This document shows, in pieces, positions 22,713 to 45,213 of a stretch of 64,000 nt of DNA; the stretch's first letter is position 1, and each line of letters begins with the position of its first letter. This DNA comes from Podospora pseudoanserina (taxonomy: Eukaryota; Ascomycota; Sordariomycetes; Sordariales; Podosporaceae). The stretch spans positions 1,488,001-1,552,000 of the forward strand of contig NC_085925.1 of NCBI RefSeq assembly GCF_035222485.1, read 5' to 3'. Made by a program: the position numbers and the translations under genes. The notes beneath the pieces were generated by a model. The model searched no databases and was not told where the DNA came from. It worked only from the letters and a program-made list of their open reading frames with translations.

Positions 22713-23630
22713 ATTGGTTGTTGTCAAAAATAAGTGATGGAAGATTGGTACATGTGGAGGAGTTTGCGGTGGGGGCGTGATGGGTGGAGAAAAGTGGGAG
22801 GCGATGAGACGATGGATAAAGAAATCCGGGGATGTTCGTGGAAGGTGTTTGAAGAGGTAGCCTTGGGCTGTTGGAAAGATTCAAGTCCAGAGAGAAGGTG
22901 CTGGTCTTTTTTGGGTGGCTATTGGGCACCTTGAGGTCTTGCCGTTGATGAGGCAAGCGGCAAAGCGGCAAATGACCTGTGGCACCATGGAGCTCTTCAC
23001 TCAAGACGCCGTCTCAAATGTGATCACGATGCAGTCAACTGCAATAAACATCATGCCCATGGGAGAATTGAACAAGTCAAAGAAATAGAAATCCCCAGAA
23101 TCCCCAGCTCGGGATGGCGGAAAGGCGTGTAAGTGGCCAGCCGGTCTCGGCAATTGGGCCCCCGGCCCAAGAAATCGCCAATCAGTGAGCTGGTCCCGCA
23201 CCTGGGCGACATCGCGCCTGTTGCCTCGGCATGTGCTTGCTGGGTTCGCCGACACCAACCACTCGCAATCGACTTGTCGAACGCCTCTGCTTTCTCTGCG
23301 GTTCTACGACTGCAACATTAAAGAACCAGGGCGCGTTTCTGGTATATTTTCAACAAACCTCTCCGCTGCAGTGTTTAACTTTCGGGCTTTGAGTGGCAGA
23401 TGGTGATAGTAACGTCATCAATCGTCGATTCAACGCATCACTGAAGAAACAAATAACATCCATTGACCTAGCAACCCAAACGACAAAGACATCATTGAAT
23501 AAACGTTTATTTCCAACGGACCCGATTCAGTATAATACCTCCTTTCGCACGCCGTGATTTCCGAACCAACAACCTCTTCTCTACCGATAAACAACAACAA
23601 AACCTTACCGGGCTCCATCAACAACAAACC
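22713..23630. other. Intergenic region tRNA-Val / Lon
   Basis: About 920 bp. The last 200 bp before the Lon start are A/C-rich, like a 5' leader. No other gene is recognised. Confidence 0.45.
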
Positions 23631-26593
23631 ATGCCCCGCCCAACCCAAACCATAACCCTCCCCATCCTCCCCCTCCCCCCAGGCGCGGTTCTTCTCCCGG
23701 GAGTAATCCAACGAATCTCCGTCTCCTCCCTCCGCCCCGACGTCGCCTCCCTCCTCGCAGCAGTCTACACCCGCGCCGCGGCCGCCTCCACCTCGTCCAG
23801 CAAATCCGGCCCCAGCGGAAGAATAGACACCATCCCCATCGCCTGCCTCCCCCTGTCCTCCCCCCTGATCAACTACAAGGGTCAACAGCTCCTCCTCCAG
23901 AAAGAAGACTCTCCATCTACACCACCCCCGAAAATCGACCCCTCCAAAGCCACCAAGAACGACCTCTTCCCCTACGGCGTCGACGCCAAAATCACGGGTA
24001 TCGAAGGTCGTGGAACGGGGGAGTTTACCCTCCTAGTCGAGGGCATCTGCCGCGTAAAGCTAGAAAAAGCCTGGACCAACACCGAAAGAGGCTTTCTCGA
24101 GGGCAGGGTAATCGACCTCGTCGATGATGCAACCGAGCTTGAAAAGGGCGGGGTGGTGCTCCAGGAATTGTTTAACCACCTCAAAATGCTGAGTCGGGAG
24201 TTGGTTGCGATTCTTAGGTTGACTGCCATGTTGCCGAGATCTGGTCAGCAGGGTTTGTCGCCTTTGTTGGCTAGGAGACTGGATCTCTTTATTACACGGC
24301 AGAAGCAGCCGGGGGCGTTGGCGGACTTTATGGCGAACATTGTGGAGGCTAGTTATGAGGAGAAGTTGATGGTGCTGGCGGCGGTGGAGGTGAAGGTGAG
24401 GGTGCAGAGGGTGATTGATTTGTTGGATAGGCAGGTGAATGGGTTGAAGAGGGGGATTAAAATTACGGCTATTAGCACGACGGGGAGTGGGATGTTTCCG
24501 TTTTTAGATAAGGGGAAGGAGGAGGAGGAGAGGGAGAGGTTTAGGAGGGGGGGGACGATTGTGCCGGTTAAAGGGGGGTTGCCTGGGGTGGGGGGGTTGC
24601 CGGGAATGTTTTCGGGGGGGCAGCAACCAAAGGGGATGATTGGAGGAGGGGGGCAGGATGGGGAGGATCAGGAACCGAATGAGATTGAGGAGTTGGCCAA
24701 GAGGCTGGAGGCTGCGAAGCTTTCGCCTGAGGGGGCTAAGGTGGCGGAGAGGGAATTGAAGAGGCTGAAAAAAATCCATCCCGCGCAGGCTGAGTACGCT
24801 GTTACGCGGACATATCTGGAGACGCTGGCGGAGATTCCGTGGACGGTTACGACTGATGATCGGCTGGGACCGCATACGCTGCCGAGGGCGAGGAAGCAGT
24901 TGGATGAGGATCATTATGGGTTGGAGAAGGTCAAGAAGAGGCTGTTGGAGTACTTGGCGGTGCTGAGGTTGAAGCAGAGTGTGAATGAGGAGGTTGACAA
25001 GGAGATCAAGAAGGTGGAGGAGGAGCTTGGGGCCGCTAGTGCCCACCGTGACACCAAGGAGGCGGAGGAAGCGGCCGAGAAGGCTGCTGATGCAACTACT
25101 GCCCTGGAGGAGAAGATCAAGGCTAATAGTGCGAAGGTTGAGATTCTTCGCAGCAAAAGAATGGTTGATAAGTCCCCCATTCTTTTGCTTGTCGGCCCCC
25201 CAGGTGTAGGCAAGACCTCCCTTGCCCGCTCCGTCGCTACAGCCCTTGGCCGCAAGTTCCACCGCATCTCCCTCGGCGGTGTCCGCGATGAGGCGGAAAT
25301 CCGCGGCCACAGAAGAACCTACGTCGCAGCCATGCCAGGTCTTATAGTACAGGGCCTCAAGAAAGTCGGCGTGGCGAACCCAGTCGTCCTGCTCGACGAA
25401 ATCGACAAGATTGGCGGCTCCAACCACCACGGCGACCCCTCTGCTGCCATGCTGGAAGTTCTCGACCCGGAGCAGAACCACAACTTTGTCGATCACTACA
25501 TCAACATCCCTATTGACTTGAGCAAGGTCATGTTCATTGCCACAGCCAACAGCCTGGATACCATCCCGGCACCGCTGCTGGACAGGATGGAGACGATTTA
25601 CATTCCGGGGTACACCACGTTGGAGAAGAGGCATATTGCCATGCAGCATTTGGTACCGAAGCAGATTAGGGTCAACGGGCTGAGGGAGGAGCAGGTTGTT
25701 TTTACGGAGGAGGTGGTGGGGAGGATCATTGAGAGTTATACACGGGAGGCGGGGGTCAGAAATCTGGAAAGGGAGATTGGGTCGGTGTTGAGGGGGAAGG
25801 CGGTTGAGTACGCGGATGCGAAGGATGCGGGACACCCGGAGAAGTACAATCCTGTGCTGACGGTGGATGATCTTGAGCGATTCCTCGGCATTGAGAAGTT
25901 TGAGGAGGAGATTGCGGAGAAGACGAGCAGGCCGGGGATTGTCACGGGCTTAGTGGCGTATAGCTCGGGAGGAAATGGGAGCATCCTGTTTATCGAGGTG
26001 GCGGACATGCCGGGCAGTGGAAGGTTGCAGCTCACGGGTAAACTGGGGGATGTGCTGAAGGAGAGTGTGGAGGTGGCGCTTACGTGGGTGAAGGCGAATG
26101 CGTACGAGCTTGGCCTGACGCAGAACCCGGGGGAGGATATCATGAAGGGGAGGAGCATTCATGTGCATTGTCCTAGTGGAAGTATTCCCAAGGATGGGCC
26201 GAGCAGTGGGATTGCGCAGGCGGTGGCAATGGTTAGTTTGTTTAGTGGGAGGGCAGTGCCGCCTACTATGGCCATGACGGTATGTCTTTTCTTCTCTCAT
26301 CTACTCTACGCAAGATGCTAACTTTCTCTGTCAAGGGCGAGATCTCCCTCCGTGGCCGCGTCACTGCCGTCGGTGGCATCAAGGAGAAACTTATTGGTGC
26401 GTTGAGGGCGGGAGTCAAGACTGTGTTGCTACCTGCGCAGAACAGGAAGGATGTGAAGGACTTGCCGCAGGAGGTGAAGGATGGGTTGGAGATTTTGCAT
26501 GTGGAGCATATCTGGGAGGCGATACGGTTTGTCTGGCCTGATGCGGAGTGGCCGGTGGATAGGAAGGGTGTTGCTGTTCAGAGTCGGTTGTAA
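23631..26593 (+). CDS. Peroxisomal ATP-dependent Lon protease
   Basis: Lon hexamers unfold and degrade damaged proteins. This copy ends in Gln-Ser-Arg-Leu, and SRL is a type 1 peroxisomal targeting signal, so it should act in the peroxisome matrix (plant LON2/filamentous-fungal Pln group). Exons 23631..26279 and 26336..26593 join in frame (donor GTATGT, branch GCTAAC, acceptor CAAG) to 968 aa. The N-terminal LON substrate domain opens with [18 protein letters not shown] glycine-rich insert lies near residues 310-340, with coiled helices before the AAA module. Walker A is GPPGVGKTS (about 522-530) and Walker B is [11 protein letters not shown] (about 585-595). The protease dyad is Ser in [11 protein letters not shown] (about 858) and Lys in VGGIKEKL in the second exon. 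Codon bias shifts strongly from C-rich to G-rich inside the gene (about 24.2-25.1 kb). Confidence 0.95.
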
Positions 26594-37497
<10,904 letters not shown>

Positions 37498-40095
37498 ATG
37501 CAGCGCAGCCATCCAGGTGACGACTCCTGGACACCTCTCGGCCAACGCCGAGGGATATCAGACCTGGCGCGATCCGCCTTGAGTCTCGACTTGCACTGGG
37601 TCAGGGCAGACACTGAAAGTGCTGCTCGTCAGAGGAGCTATCCCTCTCCCCCCATGTCAGGATCTCCATCGATCCCCCCTAAACTCAGCCAGGAGGCAGC
37701 CGAACGGGCGCAGGGAAGCTATCAGCCCATCACGCAGGATGTTTACCGTGGAATCCCAACATCACAAGGTCACGAAAGGGCGCAGGCGAGCAACATAGCA
37801 GGACCTTCTCGGCAGTTCCTCACCGATCCACCAGAACGAACCGCATATTCTTTCCCTCCACAGCAATCTGAGAGACCGGCACCTCAGCCTCTTACTTACT
37901 CCCATTTGTCCAGCCAGATCGGTGGACAACCAGGGCCGGCATATCTCCCAATCCCAGGCACAGGCAGTGCAGTTGGGCCATCGGGACAGCTGGCAGCTTC
38001 CCAAACCTATCCTTCAACACTTCACTCACAGCTGCAAGATCCTCTTCAACATAGCTCTGCAAAGGCGAGGAAGACCAAGGGGCATGTGGCATCCGCATGT
38101 GTGCCGTGCAAGAAAGCCCACCTTCGGTTGGTTGCCCTGTCAAAACCTGTTGGCATTGCCTAAAGACACGAGACTGACAGCTTGCAGATGTGACCGTAGG
38201 TACCCAGAGCCCTTTCGCCCCGATTGATCACAAGAAGCAGGACAGAAATTGGACGCAGAGTGTGAGCAGGCATCGCCAACTCTGCGGCACCGCAAATGCG
38301 ATCCCTGGTTTTGATTGACATGATATTGTCAACAATTCCGGGATTGTTTTAGGCGCGGCATCGACTAGCGCCTAGCACCAGTGTGACGCGGTATACCCCC
38401 ATGAGCAATTTCTGTTTTTGGCACGGCATACTCAAGATGAGACGACCCACTAGGCCAGTGACGAATGGGTTGGGAACTCTTGGGCCGCCCGACTGCAGGA
38501 ACGGGTGGAGGTGGTTCTCAAGCGGGTTCCATGATGTTCCGGGCCCGGGTAGGAGAATGCAGATAATCCAGCATGCTTATGCGTGGATGAGCTCGCCGAC
38601 AGTTGGCTCGCTACTGCAGCGCGGATGCTTGGTCCTGCGGCAAAACCGGGCCGCTGCCCTCGAGGTGTGGTGGGATTCCCGCAAATACACGGCCCGGACG
38701 CCTCTGTTTCCACCATCGTTTTAGCCATGGTGGCGCCGAGATGGGAATGGGCTTTGTCGATGAGGAATCCCAACTGCTTGTCCTTTCTGTTCACCAAGTA
38801 CTTTGAAGTTGCGATTAGAGAATCTGCTGACTGTTTTCACAGCGGAGCGGCCTTGTAGCCGATGTGTCTCTCAAAACAAAGCCGATCAATGCGTCGACGT
38901 CCAGCACAAGAAGCGTGGGCGACCCCGGCTTCGAGACGACAACCAGACGAGATATGAAAGCGGGGGGAGGATGGGAAGTGCAGCAGAGGCCATGAGAAGG
39001 CCCTTGACATCCGTGTATGGTTCGGGTTCCACGATGGGTATGGTTCAAAGTGACAGTCTCCGACGCACTCAGTCGTATCGCGTGCTGAAATCTCAGCCAG
39101 CCGAATCAATCGCACCGAGATTCCTCGAACGAGGTTTGGCAGCTGATGCAAACGTTTTTCCAGCTCCCCTATCGATATCGACAACGAGGGTTCCCGAAGA
39201 ACCAGTGGCATACTTGAGGGTTGTTGGCCTGGAGTTTTTGAAGGCATCGGCAACCTTCTACAGCGCCATAGGACGGCCGTCGAGAACGGGTTTCAAACTG
39301 CTGGAGGATGTACTTGCACCCGGTGATCGCGGCAAGGCCGAGAGAATTGACCGACAGACAAAGGAGGAGCAACGGAACAGAGAAATGGGACTGCCGGCCA
39401 TGACGACCGTCGATGAGCAAGCCCACTTTGCTCAAAGACTCGGGTTCGGCGCAGATGACATTGCAAGATACCAGACAGACTGGAGGGTGGAGCATCTTAC
39501 CTTTGAGGGAGAAGATAGTCAGCATCGACAATTTCCAACTCGATTTGGGCTGGTGAAGGAAGATTCGGTTTGGTTTGTCGTACTAATCCTCCAGATCCAG
39601 CCACCTAGACCATATCAGTACCCGACGCCCTCGCCGAACCCAAGAGACAACACATATCCTTATCAGCCCACGCCCCTGTCGTTTTCCCAGCCCACGCCCA
39701 TGTCAGCGACGTTCGATCCGAGGCAATCAAGGCTAGGAGAGCCTTCGCCCTACGGAGCGAGGCAGTCGATGGCCATTGGAGCCCCGCCACCATCGATAAT
39801 GACGGGAAGGAGCCCTGGCCTTCCCTCAGGTTACGTCCCATCTCCAAACAGGCCGAGCTACCCAGAAACGTCATCCTCCTACCAGGTACCCAGAAGCGAG
39901 ATTCATCCTCCATCAAGTCGGCCGCCTCAGATGCAAGGGTACCAGCTTCCACCGTTGAACCTTGGGCCTTCCACGGGTCCTTCCCAACCGCAGCCACAAG
40001 AGAGGCAGTCTCGAGGAGATCGACCACGAGTTGATATTGGCGGTCTCCTTGATCACCCGGGTCACCCCAGGGATCCACCACCACCACAACAATGA
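37498..40095 (+). CDS. Zn2Cys6 transcription factor with PAS-like region and an 8-nt micro-exon
   Basis: Proposed exons are 37498..38126, 38188..38195 and 38843..40095, giving 629 aa with all phases consistent. Exon 1 ends after ACVPCKKAHLR's first two Arg bases. The micro-exon ATGTGACC supplies the rest of Arg, then Cys and Asp. Exon 3 continues with ERPCSRC. The result is a perfect C-x2-C-x6-C-x5-C-x2-C-x8-C cluster at residues 201-229, followed by HKKRGRPRLRDD, a basic DNA-contact tail. Intron 1 (61 bp) has donor GTTGGT, a CTGAC branch and TTGCAG. Intron 2 (647 bp) has donor GTAGGT, a GCTGACT branch and CACAG. Residues about 336-465 (YLRVVGLEFLKASATFYSAI to GLVKEDSVWFVVLIL) look like the PAS-type fold found in this fungal subfamily. 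The tail is Pro/Ser/Gln-rich. The start codon is uncertain; SYPSPPMSGSPS could belong to a later start or another 5' exon. Target genes are unknown. Confidence 0.78.
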
Positions 40096-43026
40096 TACTC
40101 ATGATGAGATGGGCAATTCAAAGACCAGGATATGGGAGCGGCGGTGCGATTTGCCGTGGGATGTCAAAAGCATGTTGTTGATCATTTTTTGGTTAGCTCC
40201 GCAGGTTTGGATGCAGGTTTCGCCGGGCAGGAATTTTCGTGAAGTTGATCGCGCTTTCGAGTGGCTTTGCATAGATGATACCACTGTACAATTGGCAGAA
40301 GTTGTGGGCCGCGGTGCATTTTTGGGCGTTGGAATGTCTTTGTGGAGGATGTTTGGGGCATATGCCATTGTGTGGCACTTTTCTCTCTTCTTTTTTGTGA
40401 CTTTCTGTTTCTCTTCTGTGTTCTTCTTCAGACTCCTTTTTCGCTTCTTTTCATTTCTTCGACATCTTTTGACTTCTCTTCTTTGAGCACCGCCGCGGCG
40501 GGCTTGGTTGTTGGCTAGGCGGCACCGGGCTTTTTTTCTTCTTGTATGGGATTGTTATCCCTTTTCACGCAGGCGGAAGGGATGCCGCGCTTTTTTGGGG
40601 GAGGATTATCTTTGGTGGACTTTTCTTGTATGAACTATAGCGTGGTGGATAAATGCGGACATAGCGATTGGTACGTGTGAGTCGGAAAAACCGGTAGTAG
40701 GAAAGGATATACTGGGAATTAACTGTCAATGTCTTGTTGGCTGTGTGCTTGGGAACTGTTTGTCGATGATGTTTGTTGTGTGTTGTGTGTATATGGCTGC
40801 TGTCGTTTGGGTTGTTGTGAGAAGTGAAGGGGGGAAGAAAACGAATGAGATGGCATGGGAGATTCGCCTATGTCGGGTCGACATGATCATCCTGGGGTAC
40901 CTTCCTTTCCCCTCTCGTATGTATGCTGATATGCGGCCCGTCTGGTAGGCCGGCCCACCATCACTCATTCCTTTGCAGATCCGGACGGTCCAGGCCCAAC
41001 ATGGCATCTTTTTTTGGGAAATGAAATAGGTGGTGCGGTTGCTAATCAATAGATGTTGACTCGGAGTTTCGGTAACATGGCTCGAATGTGTGGGTGGTGA
41101 TCTGATGGTTGTGTGAGGCAACCGTTGTTGAGATGGGGGGGCGTTGATTTAAGGTTGGTTTTTACTTGACCGTTGGAAAGTTTGGCGGACCTCCTCCACC
41201 CGTTCCGCACATGCCACCTCTCCGTGCCGGGCCGTTGCCCAGGGGGAGGAGGGAATGGTGTGCCGACGGAACGTGCCGGTTGTGGGTACTGATCTGGGTC
41301 GTTATTGAAGATCGCACACCCGGTGATGACGAGAAGGAATAGGAAGAAGTGCCCGGGGGGATCAGACGACCATGGCGGCGGGTAGGTGTGTGTGTGTGTC
41401 GGATGAAAAGGGAAACGCCACATGTCTCTTCGCTTGGCCGAGGAGGGAAGGTCCTTTTTTTTTCGAGGTTTTGCAACCAAAGGGCCCTTTTAGGTCGTAC
41501 CCGAAATACGCGGGTGGAAATAGATTGCGGTGCCTTGCTGCTGGCTGCTTGCTGACATGAATGAATCCTGAATGTCGGTTGTCGGCACTTGCTTCCATCC
41601 ATCCATCCATCCATCCATCCTTTTCCTTTCCCCCAACACATCGTTGACCTAGGCAGTTGGTTTTTTGGTGACGTCGAAAGAGTCGAGAATTGGACTGCTG
41701 CCGGGTGGATTCTATGGGGACGGATCAGGTATTAATATCGATAGCGTCAGAAATTCCAAATAGGAGATCGGGCTGGGTGAATCATGTTGTGGTCTCGCTC
41801 GGGTCGGGTTGAAGGAGACGGCCGGCTGGCTGGCTGGCGCTCGGTCGGTCGGTGTGTGTCGGTCGATCGGTGTAATGTGAATCACTTTTCTTTTCTTTTC
41901 CTCATCACCCGTGTTGAAGGCTTGGGGTGTTTGTGAGACCCCTTTCGCAAACAAGAAACGAAACGGGAAGAAACAAAAAAGCGAAGCAGAGAAAGGGAGG
42001 AGGAGGAAGGCATGAACAAATAATGAACATTTTCAAGTAGCACCCAAAAATAGGTTTTTTTTTTTGCTCTCTGTCCAAGGCATGTATATCAGACTTTCAA
42101 CCATCCTGACATGTTATAATAACACAACATCCAAGCAGCATGAATAAAGCATGCCCGCCAAACCGCACGATCCCACCAGCCCATCCCCGATCCGGCCACC
42201 CCAATGAAACGACAATTCCCAAAAGGAAAGAAACGTTGCAACGGACCGCTTGGAAGGTTGCTTCTTTTGGCTTGGATCTTGTCTTTTTGGCCTGCTGGTT
42301 CAAACCGGTGAAAAGAAGAATGGAGTGCAGGGGATTGGTGCGCATGTGAAAAAAAAGGGAAACCCCTTCAACTTACACTATATAAAATATCCTCGTGATC
42401 GTGGAAGTTGCATCGGAGATTTTTATTCCCAATAGAAAATGCCCCGACGCAGCGCTCGATCGGTCGCGGCGGCGGCAGGGCCGTTTACGCTACCCACTGT
42501 TGAGATTTTGGAGGCGCATGAGCCATTCGGAGATTTTTTGGTTCAATTGCTTTTTTTGTGGGCGCGACAAGAAGAGGGTCAACAGCGGAAAATGCAACAG
42601 TGGACAGGGTTGGCAGGGCCCAACTTGCTTGGTCGTCCACCCGTTCATATCAAACCAAACCTGGAGGTGCAGCAGAGAGGTGGTGCTGATCCAATGACGC
42701 TGTGGAAAACGGATAGGGCAGGCAGTTGAAGAAAAAAAGGGGCCAACCAAGGATTGACACGATTGGTCTGCAGGCTTTTGTTCACTTTGAGATGCAGAGG
42801 TAAAACACGGAGGAGAATAATAGGATGGTGAGACACAAGTTCACATTATCCTGATAAAACATGCTTCGTGTTCGCTACCTATAAACTATGAGCCGCCTGG
42901 TATAAGTGCACCGCTCTATCTGAGTACGTACTGGAATTATCAAACAACTCTGCAACCTTATATTATAAGAAAACCATTTCACTTGCCCAACAAACCCTTC
43001 TCAAAAACACACCCCAGTCAGAAATG
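40096..43026. other. 2.9-kb region between the transcription factor and the acidic protein gene
   Basis: The first 500 bp are T-rich, as in a 3' UTR. A (TCCA)n tract lies near 41594-41620. The 96-codon frame at 42439..42729 (+, MPRRSARSVAAAAG) is the only candidate gene, but it lacks any recognised feature. Other frames look accidental. Confidence 0.45.
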
Positions 43027-43796
43027 TCACCTCCTCCGATTCTCCTCTGCATCACCCTCTCCCGACTGCCCTTCGATTGGTCTCCCACTTGTGCCAGGCA
43101 CATTCGTTGACTGCTGTGGCGGTAACCTCCTCGACACGGACCGAATAGGCAATGTTCTCCTATTCCCAATCACCACCGTCTGAGGATCCGACTGGAATAT
43201 CGGATCTTGTTGTCTTTCCGGAGACAAAATTCGATCGATGTCATCAAAGTCTGCTACGGATATCGATGGAACCTCCGTGGGGGCAGACGAAAATGGGAAA
43301 GATGTCGTTGGTGCTTCCGTAGATGGAGACATGAGCTCGAGTTCCTCCGTCATTCTATCCCTTTTTGCATAGCGTTCTTCATCTTCATCGATAGTCTCAC
43401 TGTCATATGGTCGTTTCTGGCCCGAGTGGACGCCGCCAGAGGTCAAACCCAGCAAGACATCCTCGCTAGGAAGTAATGGGTCCTCTCCGGATTGTCGAAG
43501 CAAGAAGTCGATCGACAGTTGAGAGGATTGCGAATTCGACTGGCTTGGATGTTGTTCAAAAGCCGGTTCGGGCTGTGATGGTGAAGGTAGTCTTGATGGT
43601 GTTTGTGAGGGGCCGGTTGCGCTTCTCCCCCTGTGATAGGTGAGGATGAGCACCATGGAAAGCGAGATTTTGCGGGGTTAAAGTCTTACCTGTTGCTGAG
43701 AGCATCAAGCTGAACTTGGACTGACGAGTTGGCGTCACTTCCATTGGGGTCCGGACTCGAAAGTCGGGGAAATGGTAGTCGTGAGTCGTTTGACAT
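43027..43796 (-). CDS. Uncharacterised Ser/Pro-rich acidic protein
   Basis: Two exons on the minus strand, 43690..43796 and 43027..43630 (donor GTAAGA, acceptor CACAG), give 236 aa. I do not recognise the family. The N-terminus MSNDSRLPFPRLSSPDPNGS is followed by Ser/Pro/Gln-rich sequence. A short segment with hydrophobic spacing, LSIDFLLRQSGEDPLLPSED, looks more ordered. Next comes a basic-acidic block with KRPYDSETIDEDEERYAKR. The rest is Ser/Thr/Pro-rich with FDDIDRILSPERQ, and the C-terminus is polar and Arg-rich (GDAEENRRR). No signal peptide or membrane segment is visible. The composition suits an intrinsically disordered nuclear protein, which is inference only. It lies divergent from MLH1, with about 1.4 kb between the starts. 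Confidence 0.6.
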
Positions 43797-45213
43797 TGTG
43801 ACTTGAGGCGAGTTTGTGAGATGTGATGGATATAGTCAAGAGTGGAGGTGTGGGGGAAGTTGCACACTAAATGCAGATCTGAAGGGAATCGATTGCCGAG
43901 CGGGGAGGCTCTGCATGTTTATGAGGACAAGAGAGATGGGAGAAAATGTAGGTAGAAACAAAAAAAAGAAAAAGACATGCAATGCATAGCAAAGAAACGA
44001 AACGGAGGGAAACCGGACGTTGCCCGAGAGATTGCAAGACCCGCCCAGCTTGTGAGCCCTCCAGGAAGCCTGGAAATCACAGGGCTGCATCCATTTTCCC
44101 TCCTAGGTGAAAAGCATTTGGCATGCACCTAGTTGGCACGGTAGGGCATCGTGCAGCGGGTGTGTGATGCACGCAAGAGCGGGAGCGGCGCGCCGCCTAG
44201 TTGGGTGAATGCAGAAGCCATCACACAGTCACACCCGCCTCTTCAACGGCCATCAAGAATGGCCCGCTGGCCACTGGGCCGCCCTGTTGCCCATCCACCC
44301 AGTGCTACCACATGCCCATGGCCCGATGGCACATTACAAAGATGGGTTTCGACACATCAGAAAAGCCGGGTAGGAGACATGCTTTGCACTGGCGCAGCAC
44401 TCCAGCGGTCTTCACCTAAAGGCGAGGTCGGTCTTGATCTTCTCCATCATTCAGTTTCGGGCTATGGGCGAGATGGGATTAAATGGAAGCCTGGAAATCT
44501 TGGAGACCTCAAACGATTTGAAGGTTGAATTCGAGCCCTCCGAATTGGGCCGGGAGGTCGTTTTGTTTCCGCGAGGGCAAAGGAACCGTGGCTAAGCATC
44601 GAGCTGACTTTTCTACGCCCTCTCCTAGAACCGATTGATCTCCAATTGCAGTGGCTTAAGCGGCTCAAGTAGAGGTTGGGGCCGCGATTATGGCCTTGAA
44701 TTATGACAAATGGGGTAAAGGCGGAATTGTTGGTCTGTTATGCTCCAAATATGATAATCAAGTTCGGACTGCTGTATCTGAAGAGCCTGGTGGGAGAAAA
44801 ACACAAAAGAGAACGTCGGCTGTGGCTGTGGTGTTTTGTTGGTTCTTGGACAGTTCGGGACTGGTCGGTCGAGGTCGGGTTCCCTCCACGCCAAGCATTT
44901 CCATTATCAGCACGCCAAGATATTAGTCCTAGAGTGGGGTGACAGGCCCCTGAACCGAGCGGGCCGGACGGTGCACGAACAATCCGGGGCAAGCACGGTC
45001 CACCCAACCCCGGCAGGAAGAAGGTTCAACGGTGAATGCCTAGCAGAACTCGGTGTGAGCCTTTCATCGGCTGTTCTTTCCTCTTCTCCCTGTCCAGCTG
45101 AAATGTTAAGGTAGGGGTGAAATCTGGATGCCTGGATAAGACTTTGACGAAATCCTCCTGCTCTTTCTCCGCATCGCGCTTTTCTTCCGCGTCGAGCATT
45201 CAACGGCGCCACT
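43797..45213. other. Divergent intergenic region acidic protein / MLH1
   Basis: 1.4 kb holding both promoters. Frames on both strands are short and featureless. No repeat or RNA gene is recognised. Confidence 0.45.

Noticed and set aside
39962-40486. Frame ending in a Phe-rich hydrophobic tail
   Set aside because: It overlaps the end of the transcription factor in another frame, and its tail is T-rich 3' UTR.
41594-41620. TCCA tandem run as a possible CRISPR-like or regulatory array
   Set aside because: A simple tetranucleotide microsatellite with no spacers.
42439-42729. 96-codon frame starting MPRRSARSVAAAAG
   Set aside because: Could be a small gene, but no domain, no splice structure and nothing else in support; left as unsupported.
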